Positions 25,393-37,485 are shown, counted from the first letter of the stretch. The stretch: 64,000 nucleotides of DNA from CAVPUA01 sp963708805 (GCA_963708805.1 CAVPUA010000003.1:1240001-1304000); one strand, 5' to 3'. Program-made: numbers and translations. The notes: generated from the letters alone by a model not told the origin.

Positions 25393-27153
25393 GTGATTCG
25401 GACGCGCCCGGAACTGGCCGGGAATTTCGGCATGATCGCGAGCACGCACTGGTTGGCGTCGGCGTCAGGAATGAGCGTGCTCGAGCGCGGCGGCAATGCG
25501 TTCGATGCCGCGGTGGCGGCCGGGTTCGTGATGCAGATCGTCGAGCCGCATCTGAGCGGGCCCGGTGGGGATTTGGTCGCCCTGGTCTGCAGCGAGGGCG
25601 AGCCGGCTGTCGTGTGCGGTCAAGGCGTCGCTCCGGCGGCGGCCACGCCTGATCATTTTGCCGAGCTGGGTCTCGAACTCGTGCCCGGCAGTGGCCTGCT
25701 GGCGGCGACCGTTCCGGGGGCGTTCGGTGGCTGGACGCTGATGCTCGAACGGTGGGGAACGTGGGAGCTGGCCGATGTCCTGGCCTACGCGCTGCACTAC
25801 GCCGAGACGGGGTTCCCGCTTCTGTCCACCACGAGCGCGGCCATCGGCGCCGTCGCCGATCTGTTTCGCGACCACTGGCAGCCCTCGGCCGAGGTCTGGC
25901 TGAATCGAGGCACCGTGCCGGCCGCAGGGACGCAGTGGAGGTGGCCCGCGACGGCCCGAACCTATCGGCGGCTGCTCGACGAGGCAGTGGGCCCGACCCG
26001 CGAGGCGCGCATCGTCGCGGCTCGCCGGTCGTTCTACGAGGGTTTCGTGGCCGACGCGGTGGGAACGTTCTGCCCGTCGTCGTGGCGCGACACGTCCGGG
26101 CGCGATCATTCGGGGCTACTGACAGCGGACGACCTCGCGAGCTGGTCGCCGACGGTCGAGGCGCCGATCAAGATCGACTTCGCCGGTCGGTACGAGTTGA
26201 TCAAGGTTCCCGCGTGGTCGCAGGGGCCGGTGTTCGGCCAGCAGCTGCGCCTGCTCGAACAGGTCGATCTGCTCGCGCACGAGCCGCGATCGCTCGAGTG
26301 GGTGCACCTCATCACCGAGGCGGCCAAGCTCGCCTTCGCCGACCGCGAGGCGTGGTACGGCGACAGCCCCGAAGTGCCGCTCGACGCGCTGCTCTCGCCG
26401 GACTACGCGGCCACGCGAGCCGCCCTGATCGGCGATCGGGCGAGCCGAGAACTGCGGCCGGGGGCGCCGGACGGCCGTACGCCGCGGTTGGCCGACCGGC
26501 CGGCATCCGCCGTTCCCGTCGACTCGTCCAGTGGTGAGCCCACGGTCGGTCCGGCGGGAGACACGCGCGGCGACACCTGCCACGTCGACGTGGTCGACCG
26601 CTGGGGCAACTTCGTATCGGCGACGCCCAGTGGCGGCTGGCTGCAGAGTTCGCCGGTGATCCCCGAACTCGGCTTCCCGCTCGGGACGCGCGCCCAGATG
26701 TTCTACCTGCAGCCGGGGTTGCCCAACTCGCTGAGGCCGGGTGTACGCCCGCGTACGACGCTGTCGCCGTCTCTGGCCCGCCGCGATGGTGAGCCGTGGC
26801 TGGCGTTCGGAACTCCGGGCGGCGATCAACAGGATCAGTGGCAGCCGGCGCTGTTCCTCGACATCGTGGCGGCCGACCGCCGGGGTGATCTCGATCTGCA
26901 GTCCTCGATCGACGCGCCGATGTTCCACACCGAGCACTTCCCGTCCTCGTTCTATCCCCGCACCGCGCATCCGGGCCGACTGGTGATCGAGCAGCGGCTG
27001 GCCGGTGCCGACGAGCTGCGTTCGCGGGGGCATGAGGTGGTGGTCTCCGGTCCGTGGTCGCTCGGCCGGCTCAGCGTCGTGGCCAAGCAGGGTGACCGGC
27101 TCCGGGCCGCGGCCAATCCCCGCGGTTCGCAGGGCTACGCCGCCGGCCGTTGA
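25393..27153 (+). CDS. Gamma-glutamyltransferase family protein
   Basis: A 586-residue Ntn-hydrolase of the GGT family. It has MSVLERGGNAFDAAVAAGFVMQIVEPH, LSGPGGDLVALV, LLAATVPGAFGGW and LIKVPAWSQGPVFGQQL, and the autocleavage site is GDTCHVDVVDRWGN (nucleophile Thr). The small subunit ends with RPRTTLSPSLA and FGTPGGDQQDQWQ. There is no signal peptide, unlike periplasmic GGT, so a cytoplasmic amidohydrolase (HpxW- or YwrD-like) is possible. It should self-process into two chains. The GTG lies 6 nt after TACGGT. The gene is intact. Confidence 0.85.
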   Translation: MIRTRPELAGNFGMIASTHWLASASGMSVLERGGNAFDAAVAAGFVMQIVEPHLSGPGGDLVALVCSEGEPAVVCGQGVAPAAATPDHFAELGLELVPGSGLLAATVPGAFGGWTLMLERWGTWELADVLAYALHYAETGFPLLSTTSAAIGAVADLFRDHWQPSAEVWLNRGTVPAAGTQWRWPATARTYRRLLDEAVGPTREARIVAARRSFYEGFVADAVGTFCPSSWRDTSGRDHSGLLTADDLASWSPTVEAPIKIDFAGRYELIKVPAWSQGPVFGQQLRLLEQVDLLAHEPRSLEWVHLITEAAKLAFADREAWYGDSPEVPLDALLSPDYAATRAALIGDRASRELRPGAPDGRTPRLADRPASAVPVDSSSGEPTVGPAGDTRGDTCHVDVVDRWGNFVSATPSGGWLQSSPVIPELGFPLGTRAQMFYLQPGLPNSLRPGVRPRTTLSPSLARRDGEPWLAFGTPGGDQQDQWQPALFLDIVAADRRGDLDLQSSIDAPMFHTEHFPSSFYPRTAHPGRLVIEQRLAGADELRSRGHEVVVSGPWSLGRLSVVAKQGDRLRAAANPRGSQGYAAGR

Positions 27154-27174
27154 TTCCGCGGATGGCCTGATGGG

Positions 27175-27180
27175 TACGGT
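27175..27180 (+). promoter_or_regulatory. -10 box TACGGT, leaderless start
   Basis: TACGGT, 7 nt before the ATG of the quinone-reductase-like gene. Confidence 0.5.
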
Positions 27181-27187
27181 CGAGGTC

Positions 27188-28210
27188 ATGCGCGCAGTCG
27201 TGTACGACCAGACCGGCGAACCCGACGTCCTCACCCTGATCGACAAACCGATCCGCGAACCCGGTGCCGGCGAGGTGCGCGTGCGCATCCGGCGGTCCGG
27301 CGTGAATCCGACCGACTGGAAGGCCCGGGCCGGCAGCGGTCCGGGTGAGCCGGTCGACCCGCCCCGGACACCGAATCAGGACGGCGCGGGAATCGTCGAC
27401 GCGGTGGGACCGGGCGTCGAGGCGGCGCTGGTCGGGCTGCGGGTCTGGGTCTGGGAGGCGGCCTACCAGCGGCCCGAGGGCACCGCCCAGGAGTACGCCA
27501 TCATTCCCACCCGGCGGGTCGTGCCGCTGCCCGACAACGCGTCCTTCGATCTCGGTGCCAGTCTGGGCGTGCCGTTCCTGACCGCCCGCCGGTGCCTGAC
27601 GATCACCGAGGACGGGCCGCAGCGTCTCGGCCCGGGAACGCTCGATGGACGGGTCGTGCTCGTTGCCGGGGGAGCGGGCGCGGTGGGCAATGCGGCGATC
27701 CAGCTGGCGCGGTGGTCGGACGCCACGATCATCACGACGGTCAGTAGCCCGGAGAAGGCTCTGCTGGCCGCGGCGGCCGGCGCCGACCACGTGATCAACT
27801 ACAAGCAGCAGGACGTCGTGCACGAGATCACCAAGATCGCGCCACACGGCGTCAACACGATCGTCGAGGTGTCACCCGCCGCGAACGCCGCGATCGACGC
27901 CGAGGTGCTCGCGCTGCACGGTTCGGTCGCGATCTACGCCAATGACGGTGGCGGGCAGTTCACCATTCCCGTTCGCCAGTTGATGGTTCCCAATGCGCGG
28001 TGGCAGTTCGTACTGATGTACACCGCGCCGCAGCTGGCCATGGCCGAGGGCGTCGAGGACGTCAGCGACGCGGTGCTCGACGGCGCGGTGCGCGTCGGGC
28101 CCGAGGTCGGCCTGCCGCTGCACCACTACCCGCTCGAGCAGGCCGCCGCCGCTCACGCCGCGGTCCAGAACTCGATCGTCGGCAAGGTGCTCATCGATGT
28201 CACCGACTGA
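27188..28210 (+). CDS. NADPH:quinone reductase-like, zinc-independent MDR family
   Basis: A 340-residue medium-chain dehydrogenase/reductase. It has MRAVVYDQTGEPDVLTL, GVNPTDWKARAG, GAGIVDAVGPGV, and the Rossmann loop VLVAGGAGAVGNAAIQLARW. The GHE and CxxCxxC zinc motifs of alcohol dehydrogenases are missing, which points to quinone oxidoreductase (QOR, zeta-crystallin) members using NADPH to reduce quinones or enones. The ATG at 27188 is 7 nt after TACGGT. Monocistronic and intact. Confidence 0.85.
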   Translation: MRAVVYDQTGEPDVLTLIDKPIREPGAGEVRVRIRRSGVNPTDWKARAGSGPGEPVDPPRTPNQDGAGIVDAVGPGVEAALVGLRVWVWEAAYQRPEGTAQEYAIIPTRRVVPLPDNASFDLGASLGVPFLTARRCLTITEDGPQRLGPGTLDGRVVLVAGGAGAVGNAAIQLARWSDATIITTVSSPEKALLAAAAGADHVINYKQQDVVHEITKIAPHGVNTIVEVSPAANAAIDAEVLALHGSVAIYANDGGGQFTIPVRQLMVPNARWQFVLMYTAPQLAMAEGVEDVSDAVLDGAVRVGPEVGLPLHHYPLEQAAAAHAAVQNSIVGKVLIDVTD

Positions 28211-28277
28211 GGACGGGCGCTCGATCGGCTATTAGTCACCGCCTTGTCGCTCTGGTCTCGACCGACAGGCGCGACCC

Positions 28278-28658
28278 TCAGGCGGTTTCGGTGATCGAGA
28301 AGACGTTGCCGTCGGGGTCGCGGAAGGCGAACATGGCGGGGACGCCGGGCCAGCGCAGGACGGTGTCGGTGTCGACGCCGGCGGCGGTGAGGTCGGTATG
28401 GGCCGCGTCGGCGTCGTCGGTGGTGAATCGGATGCCGATGGCCCCGCGGGTGACGTCGGCTGCGGCCGGTTCGAGGGTGACCACGGCGCCGCCGTCGCCC
28501 GTGCCGAGTTCGATCCAACGGCCACCGTTCGGCGTCGGGTTGTCGCGCACGAGCGTGAAGCCGAGCGGGCCGGTGTAGAAGCGCAGGGCGGCGTCTTGAT
28601 CATCGACCGGGATGCTGATCGTGCGGACGCCGGTGATCGGCCGCCTGGGCGCCGTCAT
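28278..28658 (-). CDS. VOC (glyoxalase/bleomycin-resistance fold) protein
   Basis: A 126-residue VOC-superfamily protein with paired beta-alpha-beta-beta-beta modules. It has VRTISIPVDDQDAALRFYTGPLGFTLVRD at the start and PAMFAFRDPDGNVFSITET at the end. Metal-binding or ligand residues cannot be assigned safely. The ATG overlaps the stop of the upstream ArsR-SRPBCC gene (ATGA), so the two are co-translated; pairs of AHSA1/SRPBCC and VOC genes are common but their substrates are unknown. The gene is intact. Confidence 0.85.
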   Translation of the reverse strand: MTAPRRPITGVRTISIPVDDQDAALRFYTGPLGFTLVRDNPTPNGGRWIELGTGDGGAVVTLEPAAADVTRGAIGIRFTTDDADAAHTDLTAAGVDTDTVLRWPGVPAMFAFRDPDGNVFSITETA

Positions 28659-29437
28659 GCCCGGTCGCCGTACATCAGGGAGCCCGGTGTGGTGAGTTCC
28701 TGGCCGGTCTCGACCCAGGTCTTGAGCCCGGACAGGATCATCGGCCAGCCGCCGAAGACGTGGGGATCGGCGTCCTCGCGCAACTGGTCGTGAACGACGG
28801 TGAGCCGGCAGGAGTCGCCCACGGGTTCTATCTCCCAGGTGACCCGGCTCGTCTCCTGGGTGGCGATGTCGTCGTCCCAGACGGCCCGATAGGACTGCAC
28901 CAGCCGGCGGGGCGGGTCGACTTCGAGGTTCTCGCCCTCGATCAACGTCCGGGACGCCTGCGGATGCACCACGTGGTAGCTCGACCCGGCCGTCCACTCG
29001 GACTCGACGCGCGCGCCGAACTGGTATCGGGCCCGCACATCGGGATCGGTGATCACCTGCCAGAGCCGTTCGGGTGTCGTGCGGATGTAGATCTCGAATA
29101 CCTTCTCCACGGTGGCCTCCAGGTCGCGTTTGAGGTCGGCCAGGCCGGCGGCCCAGCCCTGCGTGTACTTGCTGACCCACCGGTCGTGGACCAACCGGAT
29201 CGGGACCGGATTGAGGAAGTGCAGCTTCTCGCGGCCGTGGCGGCGGCTGACGATCAGGCCCGCGTCCTCCAGGAGCCGAAGATGTTTGGCCACGGCCACT
29301 CGCGTCATCTCGAACCGGCCGGCCAAGGCGTTGAGCGTCTGGCCGTCGGCGCGGAACAGCTCGTCGAGCAACTCGCGGCGAGTCCGGTCGGCCAGCGCCT
29401 TGAACACGAGTTCCACGTCACCACGATAGGACACCAT
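28655..29437 (-). CDS. ArsR-type HTH regulator fused to SRPBCC (AHSA1) ligand domain
   Basis: 260 residues with two domains. Residues about 10-95 form an ArsR winged helix (VFKALADRTRRELLDELF, LNALAGRFEMTRVAVAKHLRLLEDAGLI). Residues about 105-250 form an SRPBCC/AHSA1 domain (VFEIYIRTTPERLWQVITDPDVRARYQFG, RLTVVHDQL, GGWPMILSGLKTWVETG). A repressor that reads a hydrophobic ligand through the SRPBCC cup is the likely design. It lacks the metal-binding cysteines of classical ArsR. A short palindrome overlaps its start. It probably controls itself and the VOC gene. The start could also be the GTG seven codons in. Confidence 0.85.
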   Translation of the reverse strand: MVSYRGDVELVFKALADRTRRELLDELFRADGQTLNALAGRFEMTRVAVAKHLRLLEDAGLIVSRRHGREKLHFLNPVPIRLVHDRWVSKYTQGWAAGLADLKRDLEATVEKVFEIYIRTTPERLWQVITDPDVRARYQFGARVESEWTAGSSYHVVHPQASRTLIEGENLEVDPPRRLVQSYRAVWDDDIATQETSRVTWEIEPVGDSCRLTVVHDQLREDADPHVFGGWPMILSGLKTWVETGQELTTPGSLMYGDRA

Positions 29438-29442
29438 TTGGT
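29433..29442. promoter_or_regulatory. Possible autoregulatory operator of the ArsR-SRPBCC gene
   Basis: ACCA-TT-TGGT palindrome overlapping the start codon of the gene, downstream of a TAGACA -10-like box. The arms are only 4 bp; role inferred from position. Confidence 0.35.
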
Positions 29443-29477
29443 TTCATGTCTAGCGGTGGCGCGGGACGACTCGCTCC

Positions 29478-31059
29478 CTAGAGGCCGAGCGCGCTGGCCA
29501 TCTCGCTTCGCAGCCGGTCGAGCCGGGTGCGCGCTTCGTCGGCCGAGCCCGGCAGCACGACCTCCAGATAGGCCTTCAGCTTCGGCTCGGTGCCCGACGG
29601 GCGGACGACGACGCGCCCGCCGTCGAAGCTGAGCCGGACGGCGTCGGTCTCGGGCAGCAGGTCGTCGACCACCACGGCCGCGCCGAGCAGTGCGGACGGC
29701 GGGGCCGAGCGCAGCCGGGCCATGGCGTCGCTGATGATCGAAAGGTCGTCGACTCGCACTGAGAGTTGATCGGTGGCGTGCCGTCCGTACTCGGCGGCCA
29801 GTTCGTCCAGGCGCTGCAGGAGCGACGATCCGGCCCGCTTGAGCGATGCGGCCAACTCGGCGACCAGCAGGGCGGCGCTGACGCCGTCCTTGTCGCGGAC
29901 CAGGTCGGGTGCCACGGCGTAGCCCAGCGCCTCCTCGTAGCCGAAGACGAGATCGGGTGCGGCGCGCGAGATCCACTTGAAGCCGGTCAGCGTCTCGGCG
30001 TACCCCACTGCCATGTCGCGCCGCCATCGCCCGCAGGAGCGACGACGAGACGATCGTCGTGGCGTACGTACCGCGAACCCCCTTACGCAACAGGGCATCG
30101 GCCAGCAGATAGCCCACTTCGTCGCCGCGCAGCATCCGCCACCCGCTGCTCGACGGAACGGCTACGGCGCACCGGTCGGCGTCAGGATCGTTCGCGATCA
30201 CCAGGTCGGCGTCGCGGTCACGGGCCAACGCCAACGCCAGGTCGAGCGCGCCGGGCTCCTCCGGGTTCGGGAACGACACGGTGGGGAAGTCGGCGTCGGG
30301 CTGAGCCTGCTCGGGCACCTCGATCGGCAGCGCGAAGCCGGCGTCGGCCAGCACCCGCCGGACGACCTCGGTGCCGACCCCGTGCATCGCCGTGTGCACG
30401 ATCCGCACGTCGCGCGGGCCGTCGGCGACGAGCGCGGTGACCGAGCGCACGTAGTCGTCGACGATGCCCTCGCCGAGCACCTCGAAGTCGTCCGAGAGCA
30501 CGATCGAACGGCTCGGTCCGACCGCCCGAATGGCCGCCTCGATCTCGGTGTCGACCGGAGGCACGATCTGGGCTCCGTCGCCGGCGTACACCTTGTAGCC
30601 GTTGTCCTGCGGTGGGTTGTGCGAGGCGGTCACCATCACGCCCAGCACCGCGTCCAGGCGCTGCACGGCGAAGGCCAGCACGGGCGTCGGCAGCAGGCGC
30701 GGCAGCAGCAGCGCCTCGAAGCCGGCCGCGGCGAAGATCGCGGCGGAATCCCTTGCAAAATCGGATGATCCGTGGCGGCCGTCGTACCCGATCACCACCC
30801 GGCCGCTGTGCCCCGCGGCAATCAGCCAGGCCGCGATACCGGCGGCCGCCCGCCGGACGACGGTGCGGTTCATGCCGTTGGGGCCCGCCCGCATCGGTCC
30901 CCGCAGGCCGGCGGTGCCGAACGTGAGTGGGCCGCTGAACCGATCTTCGAGTTCCGGGTCGCCGGCGTCGAGCAGCGCCTGCAGGGTGTCCGCCGCCGCC
31001 GGGTCGACCTCGTCGGCGATCCAGGCCGCGACCGCGGCGCCCAGCTCGGCGGTGATCAT
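29478..31059 (-). CDS. pmmB: Phosphosugar mutase (phosphomannomutase/phosphoglucomutase/phosphopentomutase family), frameshifted
   Basis: About 526 residues of the alpha-D-phosphohexomutase family. It has TFGTAGLRGPM, the phosphoserine loop VTASHNPPQDNGYK, the Mg site ANDPDADR, the sugar-binding GYEEALGYAVAP and the phosphate-binding RPSGTEPKLKAYLE. One extra base near 30021 splits the open frame (RHGVGYAETLTGFKW spans the break). It ends the punA-epimerase-mutase operon. Next to punA a phosphopentomutase activity linking ribose-1-phosphate to ribose-5-phosphate is attractive; the M. tuberculosis neighbour of deoD is annotated pmmB. Confidence 0.85.
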
Positions 31060-31828
31060 CGGGACGCCACCTCGTCGATGCCGAAACCGGGTGTGGTGAA
31101 GCCGCCTCCGACCAACCGGTCGGAGGCGTCCAGCGCCGAGTCCGGCAGGGTCTCGGCGAACGTCTCCGCGTCGTCGACCGGCTCGTAGCCGATCGCCCGA
31201 CCGGCGGCCAGCGACCACCACCGTCGCGTGTTGGCCGACACGCCCCACACGATCGAGTACGGCACGCTCGTTCGCAGCGCGGCGTCGGCCAGGCGCGCGC
31301 AGTCGTCGGGCGAGAGCCAGGTCGCGAGCGCGCGGCGGTCGCGCGGCTGCCAGTCACACGTCCCGATGCGCAGGCAGATCACCTGCAGGCCGTAGCGATC
31401 GGAGTAATAGCGGCCCAGCGCCTCGCCGAAGATCTTGCTGACGCCGTAGAGGGTGTCCGGCCGCGGCTGCGGTGTCGGCCGGCAGGTCCTCGGTCATCGG
31501 CGTGAACCCGACGGCATGGTTGGACGACGCGAACACGACCCGCGCGAACTCCGTGCCGACGAGCGGCTTCGAACACCTCGTACAGGCCGTCGATGTTCGC
31601 ATCGCGGACCTCCGGCCAGACCGCTTCGGTCGGCTGCCCGGCCAGGTGGATCACCGCGTCGACCCCCTCGAACGCGCGATCGAGATCGTCGCGGTTGCCG
31701 ATGTCGCCGACCATCGCGTCCGGCAGCGGGGTGCGGTCGAAGAGCCGCAGCTCCCAGCCGTACGCGGGCAGCCGTTCGCGCAGCATCGTGCCGACGCGCC
31801 CGGCGGCGCCGGTGAGCAGGACAGTCAC
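31056..31828 (-). CDS. NAD-dependent epimerase/dehydratase (extended SDR), frameshifted
   Basis: About 257 residues. It has the Rossmann motif TGAAGRVGTML, DAVIHLAGQPTEAVWPEVRDANIDGLYEVFEAAR, SSNHAVGF, the catalytic YGVSK and ICLRIGTCDWQPRDRRALATWLSP. Resemblance to uronate dehydrogenase/UDP-sugar epimerases is clear but the substrate is open. Breaks are near 31575 and 31475 (length 3n+2). The GTG at 31828 overlaps the punA stop (GTGA), and its own stop overlaps the mutase start, so the three genes are tightly coupled. Confidence 0.8.
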
Positions 31829-32653
31829 AGCCGTTCGATGAACTCGGCCAGCAGCTCACCCATGCGGGCGGCGCTCGCGCGGCCGGCTTCGAGCACCTCG
31901 GCGTGGTCGAGCTTCTCGCCGGACAGCCCGGCCGCCAGGTTCGTGACGAGCGACAGGCCGAGGATCTCGCAGCCCTCGGCGTGGGCGGCAATGGCCTCGA
32001 GCGCGGTCGACATGCCGACCAGGTCGGCGCCGAGCGTGCCGACCATGCGGATCTCGGCCGGCGTCTCGTACTGCGGTCCGCCGAAGGCCGCGTACACGCC
32101 CTCGGTGATCGACGGGTCGATCGAGCGCATCAGCTCACGCAGGCGCGTCGGCGTACAGGTCGGTGAGATCGACGAAGCGAGCGCCGACCAGGGGAGTGCG
32201 TCCGGTCAGGTTGATGTGATCGCTGATCAACACGGGATCGCCGACCTGCATGCCGGGCCGAAGGCCGCCACAGGCGTTGGTCAGCACGACGATCTTGCAG
32301 CCGGCGGCGGCCGCGACCCGCACGCCGTGCACGACCGGCTCGACGCCGCGACCCTCGTAGAGATGGGTGCGGCCGAGGAAGGCGAGCACGCGCTTGCCGG
32401 CCACCTCGATCGAGCGGATGCGTCCGGCGTGACCCTGGACGGCCGGCGGCAGGAAGCCGGGCAGTTCGGTGACCGCGAAGTCGGCGGTCGGCGGACCGAG
32501 CGCGTCGATAGCCGGCACCCAACCCGAGCCGAGGACGACGGCCAGGTCGTGCCGTTCGACGCCGGTGCGCTGGGCCAGGGCGGCCGCGGCGTCGCGGGCG
32601 GCGCCGGCTGGATCAGCGGAGGCAGCGGGATCAGCAGAGGATGCGCCGGTCAT
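31825..32653 (-). CDS. punA: Purine nucleoside phosphorylase, frameshifted
   Basis: Phosphorolysis of purine (deoxy)nucleosides to base and (deoxy)ribose-1-phosphate. Trimeric-type PNP of about 275 residues. It has VVLGSGWVPAIDAL, LPGFLPPAVQGHAGRI, FLGRTHLYEGR, LTNACGGLRPGMQVGDPVLISDHINLTG, then, after one extra G near 32138, GVYAAFGGPQYETPAEIRM, GMSTALEAIAAHAEGCEILGLSLVTNLAAGL. The two frames rejoin as DLYATRLRELMRSIDPSI. First gene of the three-gene operon with the SDR and phosphosugar mutase. It is called deoD in M. tuberculosis. Confidence 0.9.
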
Positions 32654-32705
32654 GCCCGCCGACATTACGCGGGCACGACCGGCGGCACTTCCCCCAGTCG
32701 GGCGC

Positions 32706-33050
32706 TCAGCGGTGACTGTCGCGACCGCGCTGGCAGGCATGCACAGCGCGACGTGCGGCAGGATCTCGAGCCGCTCCGGCGACAGGAGTCGAACCGCAGT
32801 CGAGGCAGCGGCCGAACGTTCCGGACCGCATTCGTCCCAGTGCTGACTCGACCTCGGTCAGGGCGCGTCGGGCGCCGGCGCGAAGCGAGCGTTCGACCTC
32901 GAGATCGGCGTCGGTGCGACGACGGCCGGGTACGGCTCCGCGATCGAGCTGGGCCAGCTGATCGAGCCGGAACTCGCGCTGCTGTTCGAGCATGGCGCGC
33001 AGCATGGCCACTTCGTAAGTGCCCACGGTGGACCTTTGGGTGAGCGTCAT
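32706..33050 (-). CDS. TraR/DksA family zinc-finger protein; finger garbled by compensating indels
   Basis: 114 residues. It has an N-terminal coiled-coil region (LRAMLEQQREFRLDQLAQL...DADLEVERSLRAGARRALTEVESALGRM), then GTFGRCLDCGS as the first half of a C4 zinc finger. The expected second half (ERLEILPHVALCMPCQRGR) is visible in a neighbouring frame; an extra base after CLDCG and a missing C near the end restore the frame. As written, the protein lacks the second cysteine pair. Family members bind RNA polymerase through the secondary channel. Start ATG at 33050. Confidence 0.75.
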   Translation of the reverse strand: MTLTQRSTVGTYEVAMLRAMLEQQREFRLDQLAQLDRGAVPGRRRTDADLEVERSLRAGARRALTEVESALGRMRSGTFGRCLDCGSTPVAGAARDPAARRAVHACQRGRDSHR

Positions 33051-33084
33051 TTCTGGCTCCCTCGGACAACGCTTGGGTGGTGGG

Positions 33085-33411
33085 CTAGACGGCAGCCTGA
33101 ACCGGGGGCCCTCGCGTCCGAACGGAATCAACTGTGGATGAGCTGTCAGTCTCGGCGGCGGTGGTGCTCGCCCCCGTCGTGATCGGCGGCACGCCCGGGG
33201 CGTCGGCTACGAGCACGGCATCGGGTGAGTCGACTCGCGACTGGATCGGGGCGGTGGTCACGTGGGCCAGCGCCGAATGGGTCGACGTCGCGCTGGTGTG
33301 GTCGACCGCGTGGGCCGCGGCAGCCGGCAACAGTGCCAGCGCGCAGACGAACGCGGCGACCACCCACGACGGCGCGGTGCGCCAGAGGGGGGTCCGCGCT
33401 CCGGCCGTCAT
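33085..33411 (-). CDS. Small secreted protein of unknown function
   Basis: 108 residues with a convincing signal peptide: RTPLWR, then SWVVAAFVCALALLPAAAA and an AHA cleavage site near residue 34. The mature part is low complexity, rich in Thr, Ser, Ala and Val with no cysteines. I do not recognise it. An ATG 36 codons upstream is also in frame, but the residues before 33411 do not look like a signal peptide. It lies 34 nt upstream of the dksA-like gene on the same strand, so the two may be co-transcribed. Confidence 0.55.
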   Translation of the reverse strand: MTAGARTPLWRTAPSWVVAAFVCALALLPAAAAHAVDHTSATSTHSALAHVTTAPIQSRVDSPDAVLVADAPGVPPITTGASTTAAETDSSSTVDSVRTRGPPVQAAV

Positions 33412-33546
33412 GTCAGGAGAACGGTCCGCGCCCGCGCCCGGTTCCGACGGGTGCTGTGGATCAGCGAAGTGCGGAGCGGGTGAATGGGGCATACGCCGCC
33501 GCGAGAGATGGGCCACCATGGGCTGTCACCGATCGCCGCTGCGCCA

Positions 33547-33552
33547 TATATT
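33547..33552 (+). promoter_or_regulatory. -10 box TATATT, leaderless start of mutA
   Basis: TATATT, 6 nt before the ATG of mutA. It is one of the best -10 matches in the window. Confidence 0.55.
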
Positions 33553-33558
33553 TCGGGC

Positions 33559-35310
33559 ATGAGCGCCCCGATCGAACTGGCTGCGGACTTTCCGCCGGCA
33601 ACGCGTGATCAGTGGCGCGAGCTGGTCGCGGCCGTGTTGGCGAAAAGCGGTCGGGACGGTGACCCCGAGCAGGCCCTCACCGTCACCAGCTACGACGGCA
33701 TCGCGATCAAGCCGCTGTACACCGCGACCGACGCGCCCGAGCCCTCCGCGCTGCCGGGGTCGGCACCGTACGTACGCGGTACGCGGGCCCGGGCCGACGG
33801 CTGGGACGTACGGCAACTGCACGTCGATCCCGATCCGCGACGGACGAACGCGGCGGCCCTGCGCGACCTGGCCGCCGGTGCCACGTCGTTGTGGCTGCGC
33901 GGAATCGGCCGCCGACGATCTCGAAGCCGCGCTGCACGGCGTCTACCTCGAGCTGGCCCCGATCGCCCTCGATGCCGGCGCTGACGTCGAGGCGCAGCGC
34001 GGCAGTGCTGATCGGCCTGGCCGGTCAACCCGGGCGAGCTCGCCGGGACGCTCGGCGCCGACCCGATCGGCACGTACGCGCGGACGGGCCAGACCGATCG
34101 ACCTCAGCGTGCTCGGTCGCCTCGCCCTGCTCGCCGCCCACTCTCCGGCCCTGCGCGTGGCGACGGTCGACGCGACCGTCTATCACGACGCCGGGGCCAG
34201 CGACGCCGACGAGCTCGCGATCGCCACGTCGGTCGGGTGTCGCCTACCTGCGCGCGCTGACCGCGGACGGGCTGTCGGTGGCCGAGGCGCTCGAGCCGAC
34301 TCGAGTTCCGGTTCGCGGTGACGGCCGACCAGTTCGCCTCGATCGCCAAGCTGCGCGCCGCTCGGATGGTGTGGAGCCGGGTGGCCGAGCTGAGCGGTGC
34401 CGACGGTGCTCAACACCAACACGCGGTGACGTCGGCGGCCATGATGACCACACGCGACCCATGGGTGAACATGCTGCGCACGACGATCGGTTGTTTCGCG
34501 GCCGCGGTCGGTGGTGCCGAGGTCATCACCGTGCTGCCGTTCGACTCGGCGATCGGCGTTCCCGACGACTTCGCGCGGCGCATCGCCCGCAACACCTCCG
34601 CCGTCCTGCACGACGAGTCGAGCCTGTCGCGCGTGCTCGATGCCGGCGGCGGGTCCTGGTACCTCGAATCGCTGACCGCCGCGCTGGCCGAGACGGCGTG
34701 GGCGACGTTCACCGAACTCGAACGTGGCGGCGGCGCGGCCGCGGCGGCTGCATGACGGCAAGATCGAGACGATGGCCCGCGTGACGCGTGAGAAGCGAGC
34801 CCGGGCCGTCGCCACCCGTCGCGCGCCGATCACAGGCGTGAGCGAGTTTGCCTTGATCACCGAGACAGCGCTGACGCGTTCCCCGCTGCCCGCAGCGCCG
34901 GACGGCCCATTGCCGCCTCACCGGTGGGCCGAACAGTTCGAGGCCCTACGCGATCGGGCCGATGGCGCGACCGACCGGCCCAAGATCTTCCTGGCCGCCC
35001 TCGGACCAGTGGCCGCGCACACGGCCCGCCTGTCGTTCGCCTCGAACCTCTTCCAGGCCGGCGGTATCGAACCGGTCGTGGGCACCGGTGGCGCCGCCGA
35101 ACTCGCCCAGCAGTTCCGGGCCAGCGGCACCACGATCGCCTGTCTCTGCGGTGCCGACGTGACCTACGACGAGCAGGGCGCGGACGTCGCCGCGGCCCTC
35201 GGAGCGAGTCAGCTCTGGCTGGCCGGAAAGGCCGAGGTGCCGGGCGTCGACGACCACGTCTACGCGGGGTGCGACGCCGTCGCGGCACTGAGCAAGATCC
35301 TGGACGCGTC

Positions 35311-35314
<4 letters not shown>
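33559..35314 (+). CDS. mutA: Methylmalonyl-CoA mutase small subunit, several frameshifts
   Basis: The non-catalytic subunit of the B12-dependent heterodimer that isomerises methylmalonyl-CoA to succinyl-CoA. About 585 residues. Pieces in order: TVTSYDGIAIKPLYTATDAP, GWDVRQLHVDPD, YARTGRPIDLSVLGR, VTADQFASIAKLRAARMVWSRVAEL, TTRDPWVNMLRTTIGCFAAAVGGAEVITVLPFDSAIG, GGGSWYLESLT, and a B12-domain-like C-terminus (FASNLFQAGGIEPVVGTGG, ACLCGADVTYDEQG) without the DxHxxG cobalamin motif, as expected for MutA. Breaks are near 33900, 34010, 34080, 34240, 34310, 34400 and 34745. It ends with an ATGA overlap onto mutB. Confidence 0.9.

Positions 35315-37481
<2,167 letters not shown>

Positions 37482-37485
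<4 letters not shown>

Noticed and set aside
29305..31248. 647-codon minus-strand frame
   Set aside because: Only its middle is the phosphosugar mutase; both ends are shadow sequence caused by the frameshift and GC bias.
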